Source of the DNA: Blautia sp. Marseille-P3087
GTDB lineage: Bacteria; Bacillota; Clostridia; Lachnospirales; Lachnospiraceae
Direction of reading: 5' to 3'
Assembly (NCBI RefSeq): GCF_900120195.1
Contig: NZ_LT635539.1
Span: 440,830-504,829 of the forward strand
DNA length: 64,000 nucleotides
The position numbers and the translations under genes are program-made. Position 1 is the first letter of the stretch; each line of letters starts with the position of its first letter. This document shows, piece after piece, positions 36,905 to 46,556 of this stretch. A model generated the notes under the pieces. The model was not told the DNA's origin. It saw only the letters and a program-made list of their open reading frames with translations, and searched no databases.

Positions 36905-38836
36905 TTATCCCTTCTGTTTCTCCACACCAGATTGTTCCGTAACCGGTTGTGCCTGCTCAGTCAGTTCCCATGATGCCGGAATCGCACCGACAACATTATC
37001 CGCCAGCCAGTTCATGGTCATGATCTCTTCCGGTGAAAGAATTTTGTTCGGATCTGACTGTATCATACCATCCTGTGAATACAGAATCCCCGAAAACGGA
37101 TGATATTCGCCCGTCGCAATCGCATGTTTTAACATAGAAAGCAGTTTCTGTGTACCAATCGGAAGTTTCTGTGAATAGATCACATCAATTACTTCTGCAG
37201 AAAGTCCCCACCAGTAATTGATTGCTTTAGTCTCATCTTTGTTGTCATCATATTTCCATGTACCATCCATGATCGTGCGGATCAGCTGCTCATAAAATTT
37301 GCCCCAGTGCCAGAGCGGCATTGCCAGATTGTGCGGTCCCTCTTCTGTCAGATGATACAGCCCGAAATAGCGGGATGCATCTTCCGGAATAACCATATCT
37401 TTACCAGAAACAACGGTAACACCCTTTTTCTGAACATTTTCCATGGCAAGCCTGATATCTACATCTTTTAATGTAGACCATTCCAGATAAACCCTTGCAC
37501 GGGGATTTATCATCTTTGCCCCCAGTGCGAATGCATTGATATTCGCAATGGTACCGAAAATCGGATAATCTGCAATGTATGCAAGCTGTCCGTTTTCGGA
37601 CATTGCTCCGGCAACAGCTCCCATAAGAAACTTGGCTTCATACATACGTGCATAATAAGTACGGATATAACGGTGTGACGTATTCAGCGAACAGTTCAGA
37701 ATTTTTACATTTGGATGGTCGATAGCCGCCTGCACACTTGCTTTTACAAACTCCGGTGTAGTTGTAAAAATAATGTTGCAGTCCTTTCGGATGGCTTCGT
37801 AAATTGCTTTTTCTGCAAGATCCTGTGTAAGATTTTCATAGCATTCTGTTGTGACTTCTTCCGGGAAAGTCTGTTCCAGATGCAGTCTTCCAAGTTCATG
37901 CGCGTAGGTCCACGCAGAAGTAGCCGGTGTCTTTGCATACAAAAATGCAATCTTCAGCTTCGGCGTACTTGCCGGAAGCAACCGATCCAGCAGAGATTTC
38001 TTTTCGGTTCTGGACGGATCCATCTTGAGATCAATTTTCTGATTGTGTTCCAGAAGTTTGAATTCTTCCCAGGTTTTTGCAACCAGTTCTTTCATTTCAT
38101 TGGTAGTTTTCTGATCAATCACTTCATAATTATAAATTGTCAGGAATGCAAGAAATGCATCTCCGGTCGTGATAGACAGTTTCTTTCCGCCAAGTGCTTC
38201 ATATTCTATTGAAAAACGCGAATAAACAGAGCTGAACAGCAACCGGTCATCATCTGTCCAGACATCTTTTGGCCCCTTGCCGAATGCAGCCTGAAGTCTA
38301 ACAAAACTTCCAGGTTTCGTAAACCAGATATAATTGATCTGGGTAACTGCATAGAAATCCACAAACTCATAGTAAAGTTTATTTTCTTTCTGGTCTGTCC
38401 GCGGAGGAAGGATTCTGGTCACATATCCGGGCACAGATACCGCATCAAAATATTTCAGGACGCTGACACGTTTGTTGCCTTCCTGTACATAAAATTTATT
38501 CATGTATTCGTAAGCTTTGATCGGTTCACGAATTCCTTTATCAATATGACTCTGGCTTAAGGTTGCCCATTTGTATGCAAATTCTGTGTTTTCTCTTAAG
38601 ATCGGCATAAAATTGCCGGCAAAAGCATTGCTCCTGCCATCACTTTTTGTTCCGACTATCTGATCGATTGGTATCTGTACAAGTCCGAGTGGAACTTCAG
38701 AATAAGATCCCTTCGGAGGCAGGATATCATCAAGAACCTGAAGTGTCGGTAATTCCCCCCGCATCATTCTTGCCTGATAATCCTTTTTGCCGAGTTTATA
38801 AGCTTTCTGATAATCTTCCATTGTAAATGATGCCAT
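36905..38836 (-). CDS. Fusion: ParB-like domain plus BMP-type periplasmic-binding domain, cytoplasmic
   Basis: A 643-residue protein. Residues ~50-145 look like a ParB/Srx-type domain (VQIPIDQIVGTKSDGR, then REPIKAYEYMNKFYVQEGNKRVSVLKYF, which matches the ParB 'dGnhRv.al' core). Residues ~290-600 are a BMP/PBP1-type ligand-binding domain (PKLKIAFLYAKTPATSAWTYAHELG, IIFTTTPEFVKASVQAA, YEAKFLMGAVAGAMSENGQLAYIADYPIFG). BMP proteins normally bind nucleosides outside the cell, but there is no signal peptide, so this one should act in the cytoplasm, perhaps as a sensor. No permease or ATPase is adjacent. The second ATG of the ATGAGTATG run is chosen because AGGTGA sits 6 bases before it. Confidence 0.75.
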   Translation of the reverse strand: MASFTMEDYQKAYKLGKKDYQARMMRGELPTLQVLDDILPPKGSYSEVPLGLVQIPIDQIVGTKSDGRSNAFAGNFMPILRENTEFAYKWATLSQSHIDKGIREPIKAYEYMNKFYVQEGNKRVSVLKYFDAVSVPGYVTRILPPRTDQKENKLYYEFVDFYAVTQINYIWFTKPGSFVRLQAAFGKGPKDVWTDDDRLLFSSVYSRFSIEYEALGGKKLSITTGDAFLAFLTIYNYEVIDQKTTNEMKELVAKTWEEFKLLEHNQKIDLKMDPSRTEKKSLLDRLLPASTPKLKIAFLYAKTPATSAWTYAHELGRLHLEQTFPEEVTTECYENLTQDLAEKAIYEAIRKDCNIIFTTTPEFVKASVQAAIDHPNVKILNCSLNTSHRYIRTYYARMYEAKFLMGAVAGAMSENGQLAYIADYPIFGTIANINAFALGAKMINPRARVYLEWSTLKDVDIRLAMENVQKKGVTVVSGKDMVIPEDASRYFGLYHLTEEGPHNLAMPLWHWGKFYEQLIRTIMDGTWKYDDNKDETKAINYWWGLSAEVIDVIYSQKLPIGTQKLLSMLKHAIATGEYHPFSGILYSQDGMIQSDPNKILSPEEIMTMNWLADNVVGAIPASWELTEQAQPVTEQSGVEKQKG

Positions 38837-38875
38837 ACTCATTCACCTCTGTCTGAATTCTGAATAACGGGATAC

Positions 38876-40087
38876 TTACAGGCTTGCGCGGATTACTTTC
38901 GGTCTGCATCCTGCATCTTCTAATGCCTGTACAATTTTTTTCTTATGTTCTGTACCGTATGCTTCCATCGTTACTTTCAGCTCCACAGCCGCATAACGGT
39001 TAGTACTGATAAACTGGTTGTGATCAAGTTTGATGACATTACCCTGATTTTCCGCAATAATAGATGCCACACGCACCAGTTCACCCGGTTTGTCCGGAAT
39101 CAATACGGAAACGGTAAAGATACGGTCTCTCTGAATCAGTCCATGCTGTACCACTGAGGACATTGTGATCACATCCATGTTACCGCCACTTAAGATAGAT
39201 ACCACCTTTTTACCGGTGAAGTTCAGATGACGGAGTGCTGCAACTGTCAGAAGGCCGGAGTTTTCTACGATCATCTTATGATTTTCTACCATATCAAGGA
39301 ATGCAACAATCAGTTCATCATCATCAATGGTGATCACATCATCCAGATTTTCCTGCAGATACGGGAAGATATGCTCTCCCGGTGTCTGTACAGCGGTACC
39401 ATCTGCAATCGTATTTACATGTGGAAGTGTCACGACCTCACCTTTTTCAAGCGATGCTTTCATACATGCAGCTCCGGATGGCTCCACACCGATAACTTTG
39501 ATATGTGGATTGAGGAGTTTTGCAAGTGTGGAAACACCTGTTGCAAGACCGCCTCCGCCGATTGGAACAAGAATGTAATCTACAAGAGGAAGCTCCTGTA
39601 CAATTTCCATTGCAATTGTACCCTGGCCTGTTGCAACGGCAGGATCATCAAACGGATGGATAAAGGTATATCCCTCTTTTTCTGCAAGCTCCAGTGCATA
39701 GGCACAAGCTTCATCATAAACGTCACCTTTCAGAATAACTTCAGCACCGTAACTCTTTGTACGTTCTACTTTGATAAGTGGTGTGGTGGTCGGCATAACG
39801 ATCACGGCTTTTGCTCCGAATTTGTGTGCCGCATAAGCCACACCCTGTGCATGGTTTCCTGCTGATGCTGCGATCAGACCTTTTGCACGCTCTTCCTCTG
39901 TCAGGGTACTGATCTTGTAATATGCCCCACGTACTTTGTATGCACCGGTACGCTGCATGTTTTCTGGCTTCAGATATACTTTGTTTCCGGTGAGATCTGA
40001 AAAATAGCTGCTTTTGATCAGCTTGGTTTCCTGAGTTACTTTTTTTACAATTTCTGATGCCTCTTCAAAGCTCTCTAATGTAAGCAT
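38876..40087 (-). CDS. ilvA: Threonine ammonia-lyase (catabolic type with ACT domain)
   Basis: A 403-residue PLP enzyme deaminating threonine to 2-oxobutyrate. The PLP Lys is in KPENMQRTGAYKVRGAYYKI (second Lys), the phosphate loop is PIGGGGLATG, and the conserved SAGNHAQGVAYAAHKFG precedes it. The C-terminal ACT-like domain (about 325-403, TVSVLIPDKPGELVRVASIIA) is single, as in the shorter TdcB/TIGR01127 group, rather than the double regulatory domain of biosynthetic IlvA. The gene symbol is approximate. It is inserted between ftsY and the fusion gene. Confidence 0.9.
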   Translation of the reverse strand: MLTLESFEEASEIVKKVTQETKLIKSSYFSDLTGNKVYLKPENMQRTGAYKVRGAYYKISTLTEEERAKGLIAASAGNHAQGVAYAAHKFGAKAVIVMPTTTPLIKVERTKSYGAEVILKGDVYDEACAYALELAEKEGYTFIHPFDDPAVATGQGTIAMEIVQELPLVDYILVPIGGGGLATGVSTLAKLLNPHIKVIGVEPSGAACMKASLEKGEVVTLPHVNTIADGTAVQTPGEHIFPYLQENLDDVITIDDDELIVAFLDMVENHKMIVENSGLLTVAALRHLNFTGKKVVSILSGGNMDVITMSSVVQHGLIQRDRIFTVSVLIPDKPGELVRVASIIAENQGNVIKLDHNQFISTNRYAAVELKVTMEAYGTEHKKKIVQALEDAGCRPKVIRASL

Positions 40088-40114
40088 TTTTGCTCCTCCT
40101 GTAATTTCCTCGGT

Positions 40115-41068
40115 CTACTCTTCTGTGTGTAATTCGTTCTGGTCAATATCAAACAGTGCATTTACGAATGCATCAGCATCAAATTTCTGCAGATCGTCGA
40201 TCGTTTCTCCAACTCCAATATATTTTACCGGAATATCCAGCTCGGACTGGATTGCAACTGCAATTCCGCCTTTGGCTGTCCCGTCCAGTTTTGTAAGAAT
40301 AATACCATTTACATTTGCAACTTCTGCAAACTGTTTTGCCTGTGCAAGCGCATTCTGACCTGTCGTTCCATCCAGAACAACAAGTGTTTCAAGATAAGCT
40401 TCCGGATATTCTCTCTCAAGAATACGGTAGATTTTGCGAAGTTCCTCCATCAGGTTTTTCTTGTTGTGGAGACGTCCTGCTGTATCACATATCAGTACAT
40501 CCGCATTACGTGCTTTGGCTGCCGCCACTGCGTCATAGACGATGGATGCCGGATCAGCACCTTCCTGACCGCCGATCAGGTCTACTCCTGCACGCGATGC
40601 CCACTGTGCAAGCTGTTCTCCTGCTGCTGCACGGAATGTATCTGCTGCTGCAAGGATAACTTTCTTACCCTGGTCTTTGAGTTTACCGGCGAGTTTACCG
40701 ACGGAAGTGGTTTTTCCGACTCCGTTTACGCCGATCACAAGAATTACGGATTTGCGGTTTTCAAACTCATATTCTGTACTGTCAACCCGCATCTGCTCTT
40801 TGATACTGTTGATCAGAAGCTGCTTGCATTCCATCGGGTTTTTGATATGCTGGGCGGATACCTGTTCTTTCAGATGCTCAATGATGGATGAAGTGGCATT
40901 GATTCCGATATCACCCATGATGAGGATTTCTTCCAGTTCTTCGTAAAAATCCTCATCAATGCTGGAATATCCGCTAAAAATGGAATCAAAGCCAGCCACG
41001 ATATTGTCACGCGTTTTGGTCAGTCCACTGACCAGCCGCTTAAAAAAGCCTTTCTTTTCTTCTGACAT
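40115..41068 (-). CDS. ftsY: SRP receptor FtsY
   Basis: A 317-residue FtsY, the membrane-side partner of Ffh. The N domain is short and acidic extension is nearly absent, as in many Firmicutes. G motifs: GVNGVGKTTSVGKLA, DTAGRLHNKKN, TKLDGTAKGG, GVGETIDDLQKFD. The start is set at the second ATG of ATGAGTATG, 7 bases after GGAGG. It follows smc directly, 24 bases away. Confidence 0.95.
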   Translation of the reverse strand: MSEEKKGFFKRLVSGLTKTRDNIVAGFDSIFSGYSSIDEDFYEELEEILIMGDIGINATSSIIEHLKEQVSAQHIKNPMECKQLLINSIKEQMRVDSTEYEFENRKSVILVIGVNGVGKTTSVGKLAGKLKDQGKKVILAAADTFRAAAGEQLAQWASRAGVDLIGGQEGADPASIVYDAVAAAKARNADVLICDTAGRLHNKKNLMEELRKIYRILEREYPEAYLETLVVLDGTTGQNALAQAKQFAEVANVNGIILTKLDGTAKGGIAVAIQSELDIPVKYIGVGETIDDLQKFDADAFVNALFDIDQNELHTEE

Positions 41069-41092
41069 ACTCATGCCTCCTTATTTATGAAT

Positions 41093-44000
41093 TTATTTTG
41101 TCAGCTGATTTTCTACCAGATCTACCGATACAAGGGTAGAAACACCTTTTTCCTGCATGGTGATACCATACAGACGGTCCGCAGCATTCATCGTGCCACG
41201 TCTGTGTGTAATAATAATAAACTGCGTATTTTTTGTTAATTTCTGAAGATAAGATGCAAAACGTCCGACGTTGGAATCATCCAGCGCTGCCTCAATCTCG
41301 TCAAGAAGACAGAACGGTGATGGTTTCAGGTTCTGGATTGCAAAAAGAAGGGCAATTGCCGTCAGTGCTTTTTCTCCACCGGAAAGCTGCATCATATTCT
41401 GAAGTTTCTTTCCGGGAGGCTGTGAAATGATCCGGATTCCTGCTTCAAGAATATCCTCATCCTCTGCAAGCTCCAGTGTTCCCTTTCCGCCACCGAACAA
41501 TTCTTTAAAGGCCTTGTCAAATTCCCTCTGAATATCACGGAATTTTTCAGTAAACTGTTTGCGCATTCCCTCGTCCAGCTCCTGAATGATTCCTTCCAGT
41601 GTTTCTTCTGCTTTGACAATATCTTCGTACTGCGCGGATAAAAATGTATGACGTTCAAGAAGATTTTTGTAATCTTCGATTGCGTTGACATTGACGGAAC
41701 CCAGCTTACGGATTTCATCCTTGATACGAAGAACATCTTTTTTGATCGTCTGCCGGTCTGTCAGCTCCTCTTTTCGGTACTGAAGGGCATTGTTCGGTGT
41801 GATTTCATATTCTTCCCACATATAGGAAATCTGGGATTCCCGCTGCTCTTCAATTTTTTCTGCCTGACTGCGCAGACGGAAACACTCTTTATCAAGCAAC
41901 GATGTCTTTTCAGAGAGATGATCCCTCTTTTCGAAAAAAGACTTGTGGCTGGTACTGCGTTTTTCCTTTTCTTCCTGCCATTCGATACGTCTGGCATCCA
42001 GAACCTCTTCCTTACCTGTACATTCGGTAACAGCTTTTTTGAGTTCTTCAATACCGTCCTCTTTTTTATGTATTTCTTCGGCACTTCTGGAAAGATTTTC
42101 AGTGATTTCTTCGGACTCCCTGTGGTATGCTTCAATCTCATTTTCCAGACGGCTGATATTTTCCTGAAGGAAATGGTTCTGCTGCTCCAGAGATGATTCT
42201 TCCAGACGGATCTTTTCAAGTACATGATTTTTCTCTGTCTCTTCTGCCTTCCATTCCTCTAATTCTTTTTGCTTTGTCTCGATGAAAACTTCAAGTTCTT
42301 TTTCATCTTTCTGGGAATCTTCCAGTTCACGGGCGATGCTGCTGTGATCCTGACGGATCTCGCCTGCCTGCTGTCGCAATTCCTCCTGTTCGCGTTCGAT
42401 CCGGCGGTAACTGCTCTGAATTTCATCTTCTTTTTCCTGAATCTGGGCAAGATTCATCTTTGCGGTATTCTGCTCGACATACTTCTGTTGCAGCTGCTGC
42501 TGGAAATCAGCAATGGTATCTCGAAGTACATTACGTCTGCTGCGATTTTCACCGATCGCACGCTGCGTCTCTTCAAGTTCTTTCTTGAGGATTCCGACGC
42601 TTCTCTCCAGTTCTTCAATCTCACGTCGTCTTCCGAGCAGATTACTGTTATTTTTGAACGCACCACCTGTCATGGAACCGCCCGGGCTTAAAGATTCACC
42701 CTCGATTGTAACCATACGGAGACTGTGACGGTATTTTTTACCAATAGCAATCGCATGGTCAATATTATCTACGACCAGCACACGACCAAGAAGATACATA
42801 ACGAGTTCGCTGTACTCAGCATCTGCTTCTACAAGCGTATTTGCTGTTCCGACAACACCCGGTTCACGCAGGACATCTTTCTGCGCAAGGCCACCACGTC
42901 CACTGATATTGGAAAGCGGAAGGAAAGTTGCCCTTCCGTAGCGGTTCTTCTTCAAAAAGCTGATCATACGCTTCGCAGTCTGTTCATTATCTGTAACAAT
43001 ATTCTGGATACTGCCACCAAGTGCTGTCTCGATAGCAACTTCATAATCTTTCTGTACATGAATAATATCGGCAACTACGCCCCGGATACCCGGTTCACGG
43101 CTTTTTTGCTCCATAACGCGACGGATACTGTTACCGTAACCATCATACCTCTCTGTAATGTTGCGGAGAGATTCCAGACGGGATGCCTCCCTGTGATATG
43201 CAGTTTGTCCGATTTCCATCTGAGAATTCTGTTTCTTTAATTTTTCCTGAATCTGATGGATTTCTTCATCGAGACGTACACATTCTGCATTTGTTGACTG
43301 AATTACATTGGTCACCGCATCATATTGTTTCTGCGCTTTCTCACGGTCACTTTCCAGAATTGCTTCTTCACTCTTCAAACGAAGGATACGCTGACTGACT
43401 TCTGCCTTACGGATATCAAGCTGTTCCATCATGGCATCAAATCGCTGTGCTTTACCTTTGGTTGTCGCACGGCTGTTGAGAATCTCAATGATCTCATTTT
43501 TGCCGTCTTCCACTGCCTGTGTACATTCATCTACATTGGAGACAATATTTTCGAGAGATTCTGTCTCTTTTTTCAGATTGTCTCTGGTTTCTTTTAATCT
43601 ATTGTAAAGAGCTGCCCTTTCTTCGGTCAGCTTTTCTTTTTCTTCGCTTCGCTTCTGAAGATCGTCTTTTAACACTGTCAGACGTGATCTGAAATGTTCA
43701 CTGTTTTGTCTGCCGGATGATATCTGTTCTTCAAGGACTTTGACCTGCCCCTCATACTGCTGTTTGAGAAGTGCATTTTCCTGCTGTTCCTCTTTCAGCG
43801 CATCCAGCTTTGTATTCAGCTCTTCCAGTTCCTGTTCCAGGCGCTCATACTCTGCCTTTGTCTGTTCGTATGCCGACTGCGCCTCGTCAAGTTCCTGCTG
43901 TGCCTGCGAAAGCTTTGTTTCCAGCTCATTCAGAAGTTCGCCTGTACGCTGGTGATCCAGAAGGAAAAGGTTGATATCCAGTTCTTTCAGTTCGTCTCTT

Positions 44001-44653
44001 TTTGCAAGATAAATTCTGGCTGTTTCGGACTGACGTTCCAGAGGTCCGAGCTGTTTGGTCAGCTCACTTAAAATATCTGTCACACGCACAAGATTCTGTC
44101 TTTCTTCATCCAATTTCTTGAGTGTGGTTATTTTTCTTCGTTTAAATTTGACGATTCCGGCAGCCTCGTCAAAAAGCTCCCGTCGTTCTTCCGGCTTACC
44201 ACTCAGGATCTTGTCAATCTGTCCCTGTCCGATAATAGAATAACCTTCTTTACCGATACCGGTATCATAAAACATCTCCTGAATGTCTTTCAGACGGCAG
44301 CCGCTTCCATTGATCAGATATTCGCTTTCACCGGAACGGTAAAGTCTTCTGGCAACAGTCACCTCGTTATAGTCTACCGGAAGTTTGTGATCGCTGTTAT
44401 CCAGTGTGATTGAAACAGATGCAAAGCTTAAAGGCTTTCTGTTTTCTGTACCGGAAAATATGACATCCTGCATATTTCCGCCTCGAAGCTGCTTGGCGCT
44501 CTGTTCACCGAGTACCCATCGTACTGCATCACCGACATTACTCTTGCCACTGCCGTTCGGTCCGACGATTCCGGTGATTCCGTTGTGAAATTCAAAGTTG
44601 ATTTTCTGAGCAAAGGATTTGAAGCCATATACTTCAATATTCTTTAAATACAT
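41093..44653 (-). CDS. smc: Chromosome segregation SMC ATPase
   Basis: A 1186-residue SMC. Walker A is GPNGSGKSNV (31-40), the hinge lies near 510-670 (GIRGVVADIIHVQKDYEVAIETALG... and TIEGESLSPGGSMTGG), and the C-terminal head has LSGGEKALTAIALLFAI and Walker B PFCLLDEIEAALDD. Two long coiled coils (about 170-500 and 680-1010) connect them. With ScpA and ScpB it loads at parS sites and aligns chromosome arms. The ribosome binding site is AGGTGAG. It lies between rnc and ftsY in the usual order. Confidence 0.97.
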   Translation of the reverse strand: MYLKNIEVYGFKSFAQKINFEFHNGITGIVGPNGSGKSNVGDAVRWVLGEQSAKQLRGGNMQDVIFSGTENRKPLSFASVSITLDNSDHKLPVDYNEVTVARRLYRSGESEYLINGSGCRLKDIQEMFYDTGIGKEGYSIIGQGQIDKILSGKPEERRELFDEAAGIVKFKRRKITTLKKLDEERQNLVRVTDILSELTKQLGPLERQSETARIYLAKRDELKELDINLFLLDHQRTGELLNELETKLSQAQQELDEAQSAYEQTKAEYERLEQELEELNTKLDALKEEQQENALLKQQYEGQVKVLEEQISSGRQNSEHFRSRLTVLKDDLQKRSEEKEKLTEERAALYNRLKETRDNLKKETESLENIVSNVDECTQAVEDGKNEIIEILNSRATTKGKAQRFDAMMEQLDIRKAEVSQRILRLKSEEAILESDREKAQKQYDAVTNVIQSTNAECVRLDEEIHQIQEKLKKQNSQMEIGQTAYHREASRLESLRNITERYDGYGNSIRRVMEQKSREPGIRGVVADIIHVQKDYEVAIETALGGSIQNIVTDNEQTAKRMISFLKKNRYGRATFLPLSNISGRGGLAQKDVLREPGVVGTANTLVEADAEYSELVMYLLGRVLVVDNIDHAIAIGKKYRHSLRMVTIEGESLSPGGSMTGGAFKNNSNLLGRRREIEELERSVGILKKELEETQRAIGENRSRRNVLRDTIADFQQQLQQKYVEQNTAKMNLAQIQEKEDEIQSSYRRIEREQEELRQQAGEIRQDHSSIARELEDSQKDEKELEVFIETKQKELEEWKAEETEKNHVLEKIRLEESSLEQQNHFLQENISRLENEIEAYHRESEEITENLSRSAEEIHKKEDGIEELKKAVTECTGKEEVLDARRIEWQEEKEKRSTSHKSFFEKRDHLSEKTSLLDKECFRLRSQAEKIEEQRESQISYMWEEYEITPNNALQYRKEELTDRQTIKKDVLRIKDEIRKLGSVNVNAIEDYKNLLERHTFLSAQYEDIVKAEETLEGIIQELDEGMRKQFTEKFRDIQREFDKAFKELFGGGKGTLELAEDEDILEAGIRIISQPPGKKLQNMMQLSGGEKALTAIALLFAIQNLKPSPFCLLDEIEAALDDSNVGRFASYLQKLTKNTQFIIITHRRGTMNAADRLYGITMQEKGVSTLVSVDLVENQLTK

Positions 44654-44682
44654 ATCTCACCTGCCCGTTTAATTTGTGGCTG

Positions 44683-45354
44683 TCAGAATTTCTTTTCCTG
44701 AATCGCCTGATAGGCAGCTGCCTGTTCTGCTGCCTTTTTAGTGTGACCCGTGCCATTTCCCACAACCTGACCGTTAACCTGAACGACTACAGTAAAGCAT
44801 TTATCATGATCCGGTCCCTCTTCACCTGTAAGTACATATTCAATCGGCTGAAGTCCCTTTTCCTGTACAAGCTCCTGAAGAATCGTTTTGCTGTCATAAA
44901 AAAGCTGTTTATGTTCAATATCATTCAGAATAAAATTCAGAACAAATTTTTTCGCATTGGAAAAACCACCGTCCAGGTAGATTGCGCCAAGAAGCGCCTC
45001 TGTCGCATCGGAAACGATAGAATCACGGTTACGTCCTCCTGTCATGTTTTCTCCCTTACCGAGAAGCAGAAATTCCGGAAGACCAAATTCTCTTGCGCAA
45101 TATGCCAGGCTTGGTTCACACACAAGACTTGCACGTTTTTTTGTCAGCTCACCTTCCGGGATCTGCGGAAATTTTTTGTAAAGAAAATCACTGCTGATCA
45201 GTTCAAGTACAGCATCTCCAAGAAACTCCAGACGTTCATTACATCCAAGTTTTCCGAGTTTTTTTTCATTTGCATAAGAACTGTGTGTCAGCGCCTGTCT
45301 CAGCAGTTTTTTGTTCTGAAATGTATATCCTATAATCTGTTCCAACTGTTCCAT
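44683..45354 (-). CDS. rnc: Ribonuclease III
   Basis: A 223-residue RNase III cleaving double-stranded RNA in rRNA processing and mRNA decay. The catalytic signature is NERLEFLGDAVLELI (about 39-53), the second acidic patch is DATEALLGAIYLDGG, and the C-terminal dsRBD has PDHDKCFTVVVQVNGQVVGNGTGHTKKAAEQAAA (residues about 183-216). It sits 18 bases downstream of plsX; acpP, which is often between them, is absent. Confidence 0.96.
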   Translation of the reverse strand: MEQLEQIIGYTFQNKKLLRQALTHSSYANEKKLGKLGCNERLEFLGDAVLELISSDFLYKKFPQIPEGELTKKRASLVCEPSLAYCAREFGLPEFLLLGKGENMTGGRNRDSIVSDATEALLGAIYLDGGFSNAKKFVLNFILNDIEHKQLFYDSKTILQELVQEKGLQPIEYVLTGEEGPDHDKCFTVVVQVNGQVVGNGTGHTKKAAEQAAAYQAIQEKKF

Positions 45355-45372
45355 TTTATTGTCCTTCTTTTT

Positions 45373-46407
45373 TTATTCTTTATCCGGTGCCTCAAAATGA
45401 ACCGACTGAATACGTTCTGCAATTTTTTCGTTGATCTTCTGCTGTTTGAACTGCACACACTGGAAAATCGCGTGTTTGATCTCAACAGCCTTCGCGCTTC
45501 CATGCGTCTTGACAACAAGTCCTTTGAGTCCGAGAAGCGGAGCCCCACCGTATTCGGTAGCATCAAAACTCTTCAGAGTCTGTTTCAGTGCAGGTTTTAC
45601 CAGAAGTGCTCCAATCTTGCTCTTCATGGTACTCATCATTCCTTCTTTTATTTTGTGGATCAGCTCAGAGCTGACACCTTCATAAAGTTTGAGAATGACA
45701 TTTCCGACAAAAGCTTCGCAGACAATAACGTCTGCATAGCCGGCTGGAATATCCCTTGCTTCAATACTTCCGATAAAGTTGATTCCCTCTGCTTCTTTAA
45801 GAAGCGGGAAGGTCTCTTTGACAAGTGCATTGCCTTTTTCTTCTTCTGCACCATTATTGACAATCGCAACACGTGGATTTTTGATTCCGACAACATGCTC
45901 CATATAGATGGAACCCATTTTTGCAAACTGTACCAGATGAGATGGTCTTGCATCTACATTTGCTCCACAGTCAATCAGAAGCGAGACTCCCTTGGCGGTC
46001 GGAATCAGCGGGGCAAGCGGCGGTCTCTCAACGCCTTTGCTTCTGCCCACCAGCACCTGCCCGCCTACAAGAACTGCTCCGGTACTTCCGGACGAAACAA
46101 ACGCATCTGCTTTTTGTTCTTTGACCATTTTCAGCCCGATAACGATGGAAGAATCTTTCTTCTTACGGATTGCAAATACCGGAGGTTCTGCTGTTTCGAT
46201 TACTTCTGTTGCATTTACCACCTCAATCCTGTCTGTCGGATAATCCTGATATTTCTTAAGTTCTGAATAGATCACTTCCTCCTGTCCTGTAAGAATCACC
46301 TGAATATCATCCCGCTCCTTCACAGCGTCCACTGCAGCTCTGACTGGTTCCACAGGTGCAAGATCTCCGCCCATGGCATCTACAACAACTTTTACTAATT
46401 CTGCCAT
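45373..46407 (-). CDS. plsX: Phosphate acyltransferase PlsX
   Basis: A 344-residue PlsX making acyl-phosphate from acyl-ACP for PlsY in phospholipid synthesis. Motifs: VVVDAMGGDLAPVEPVRAAVDA, SSGSTGAVLVGG, LLIDCGANVDARPSHLVQFA, NNGAEEEKGN, GNVILKLYEGVSS. The start at 46407 follows CAGGAGGAACAAT; the extension to 46482 is not family sequence. In relatives plsX follows rpmF, but here a MATE gene and an ABC-F gene lie between them. Confidence 0.96.
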   Translation of the reverse strand: MAELVKVVVDAMGGDLAPVEPVRAAVDAVKERDDIQVILTGQEEVIYSELKKYQDYPTDRIEVVNATEVIETAEPPVFAIRKKKDSSIVIGLKMVKEQKADAFVSSGSTGAVLVGGQVLVGRSKGVERPPLAPLIPTAKGVSLLIDCGANVDARPSHLVQFAKMGSIYMEHVVGIKNPRVAIVNNGAEEEKGNALVKETFPLLKEAEGINFIGSIEARDIPAGYADVIVCEAFVGNVILKLYEGVSSELIHKIKEGMMSTMKSKIGALLVKPALKQTLKSFDATEYGGAPLLGLKGLVVKTHGSAKAVEIKHAIFQCVQFKQQKINEKIAERIQSVHFEAPDKE

Positions 46408-46489
46408 ATTGTTCCTCCTGTATATTCTGTATCTATTTAAAAATGTCCTGTAATGATTGTAAAAAATCTCAAACTTTATCATACTAAAG

Positions 46490-46533
46490 AATCAGCAGAA
46501 AATCAACCCTGTTCCTGGTTGATTCTGCTGATT
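46490..46533 (-). terminator. Terminator of the ABC-F gene
   Basis: Minus strand arms AATCAGCAGAATCAACC / GGTTGATTTTCTGCTGATT with an 8-base loop, followed by a T-rich but interrupted tail. It isolates plsX-rnc-smc-ftsY from the upstream insert. Confidence 0.65.
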
Positions 46534-46556
46534 CCATATATCAGATATAGAATTTT

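Noticed and set aside
44674-46266. 530-codon open frame on the plus strand across rnc and plsX
   Set aside because: Antisense to two well-identified genes, Phe/Cys-rich, no family match, no start signal.
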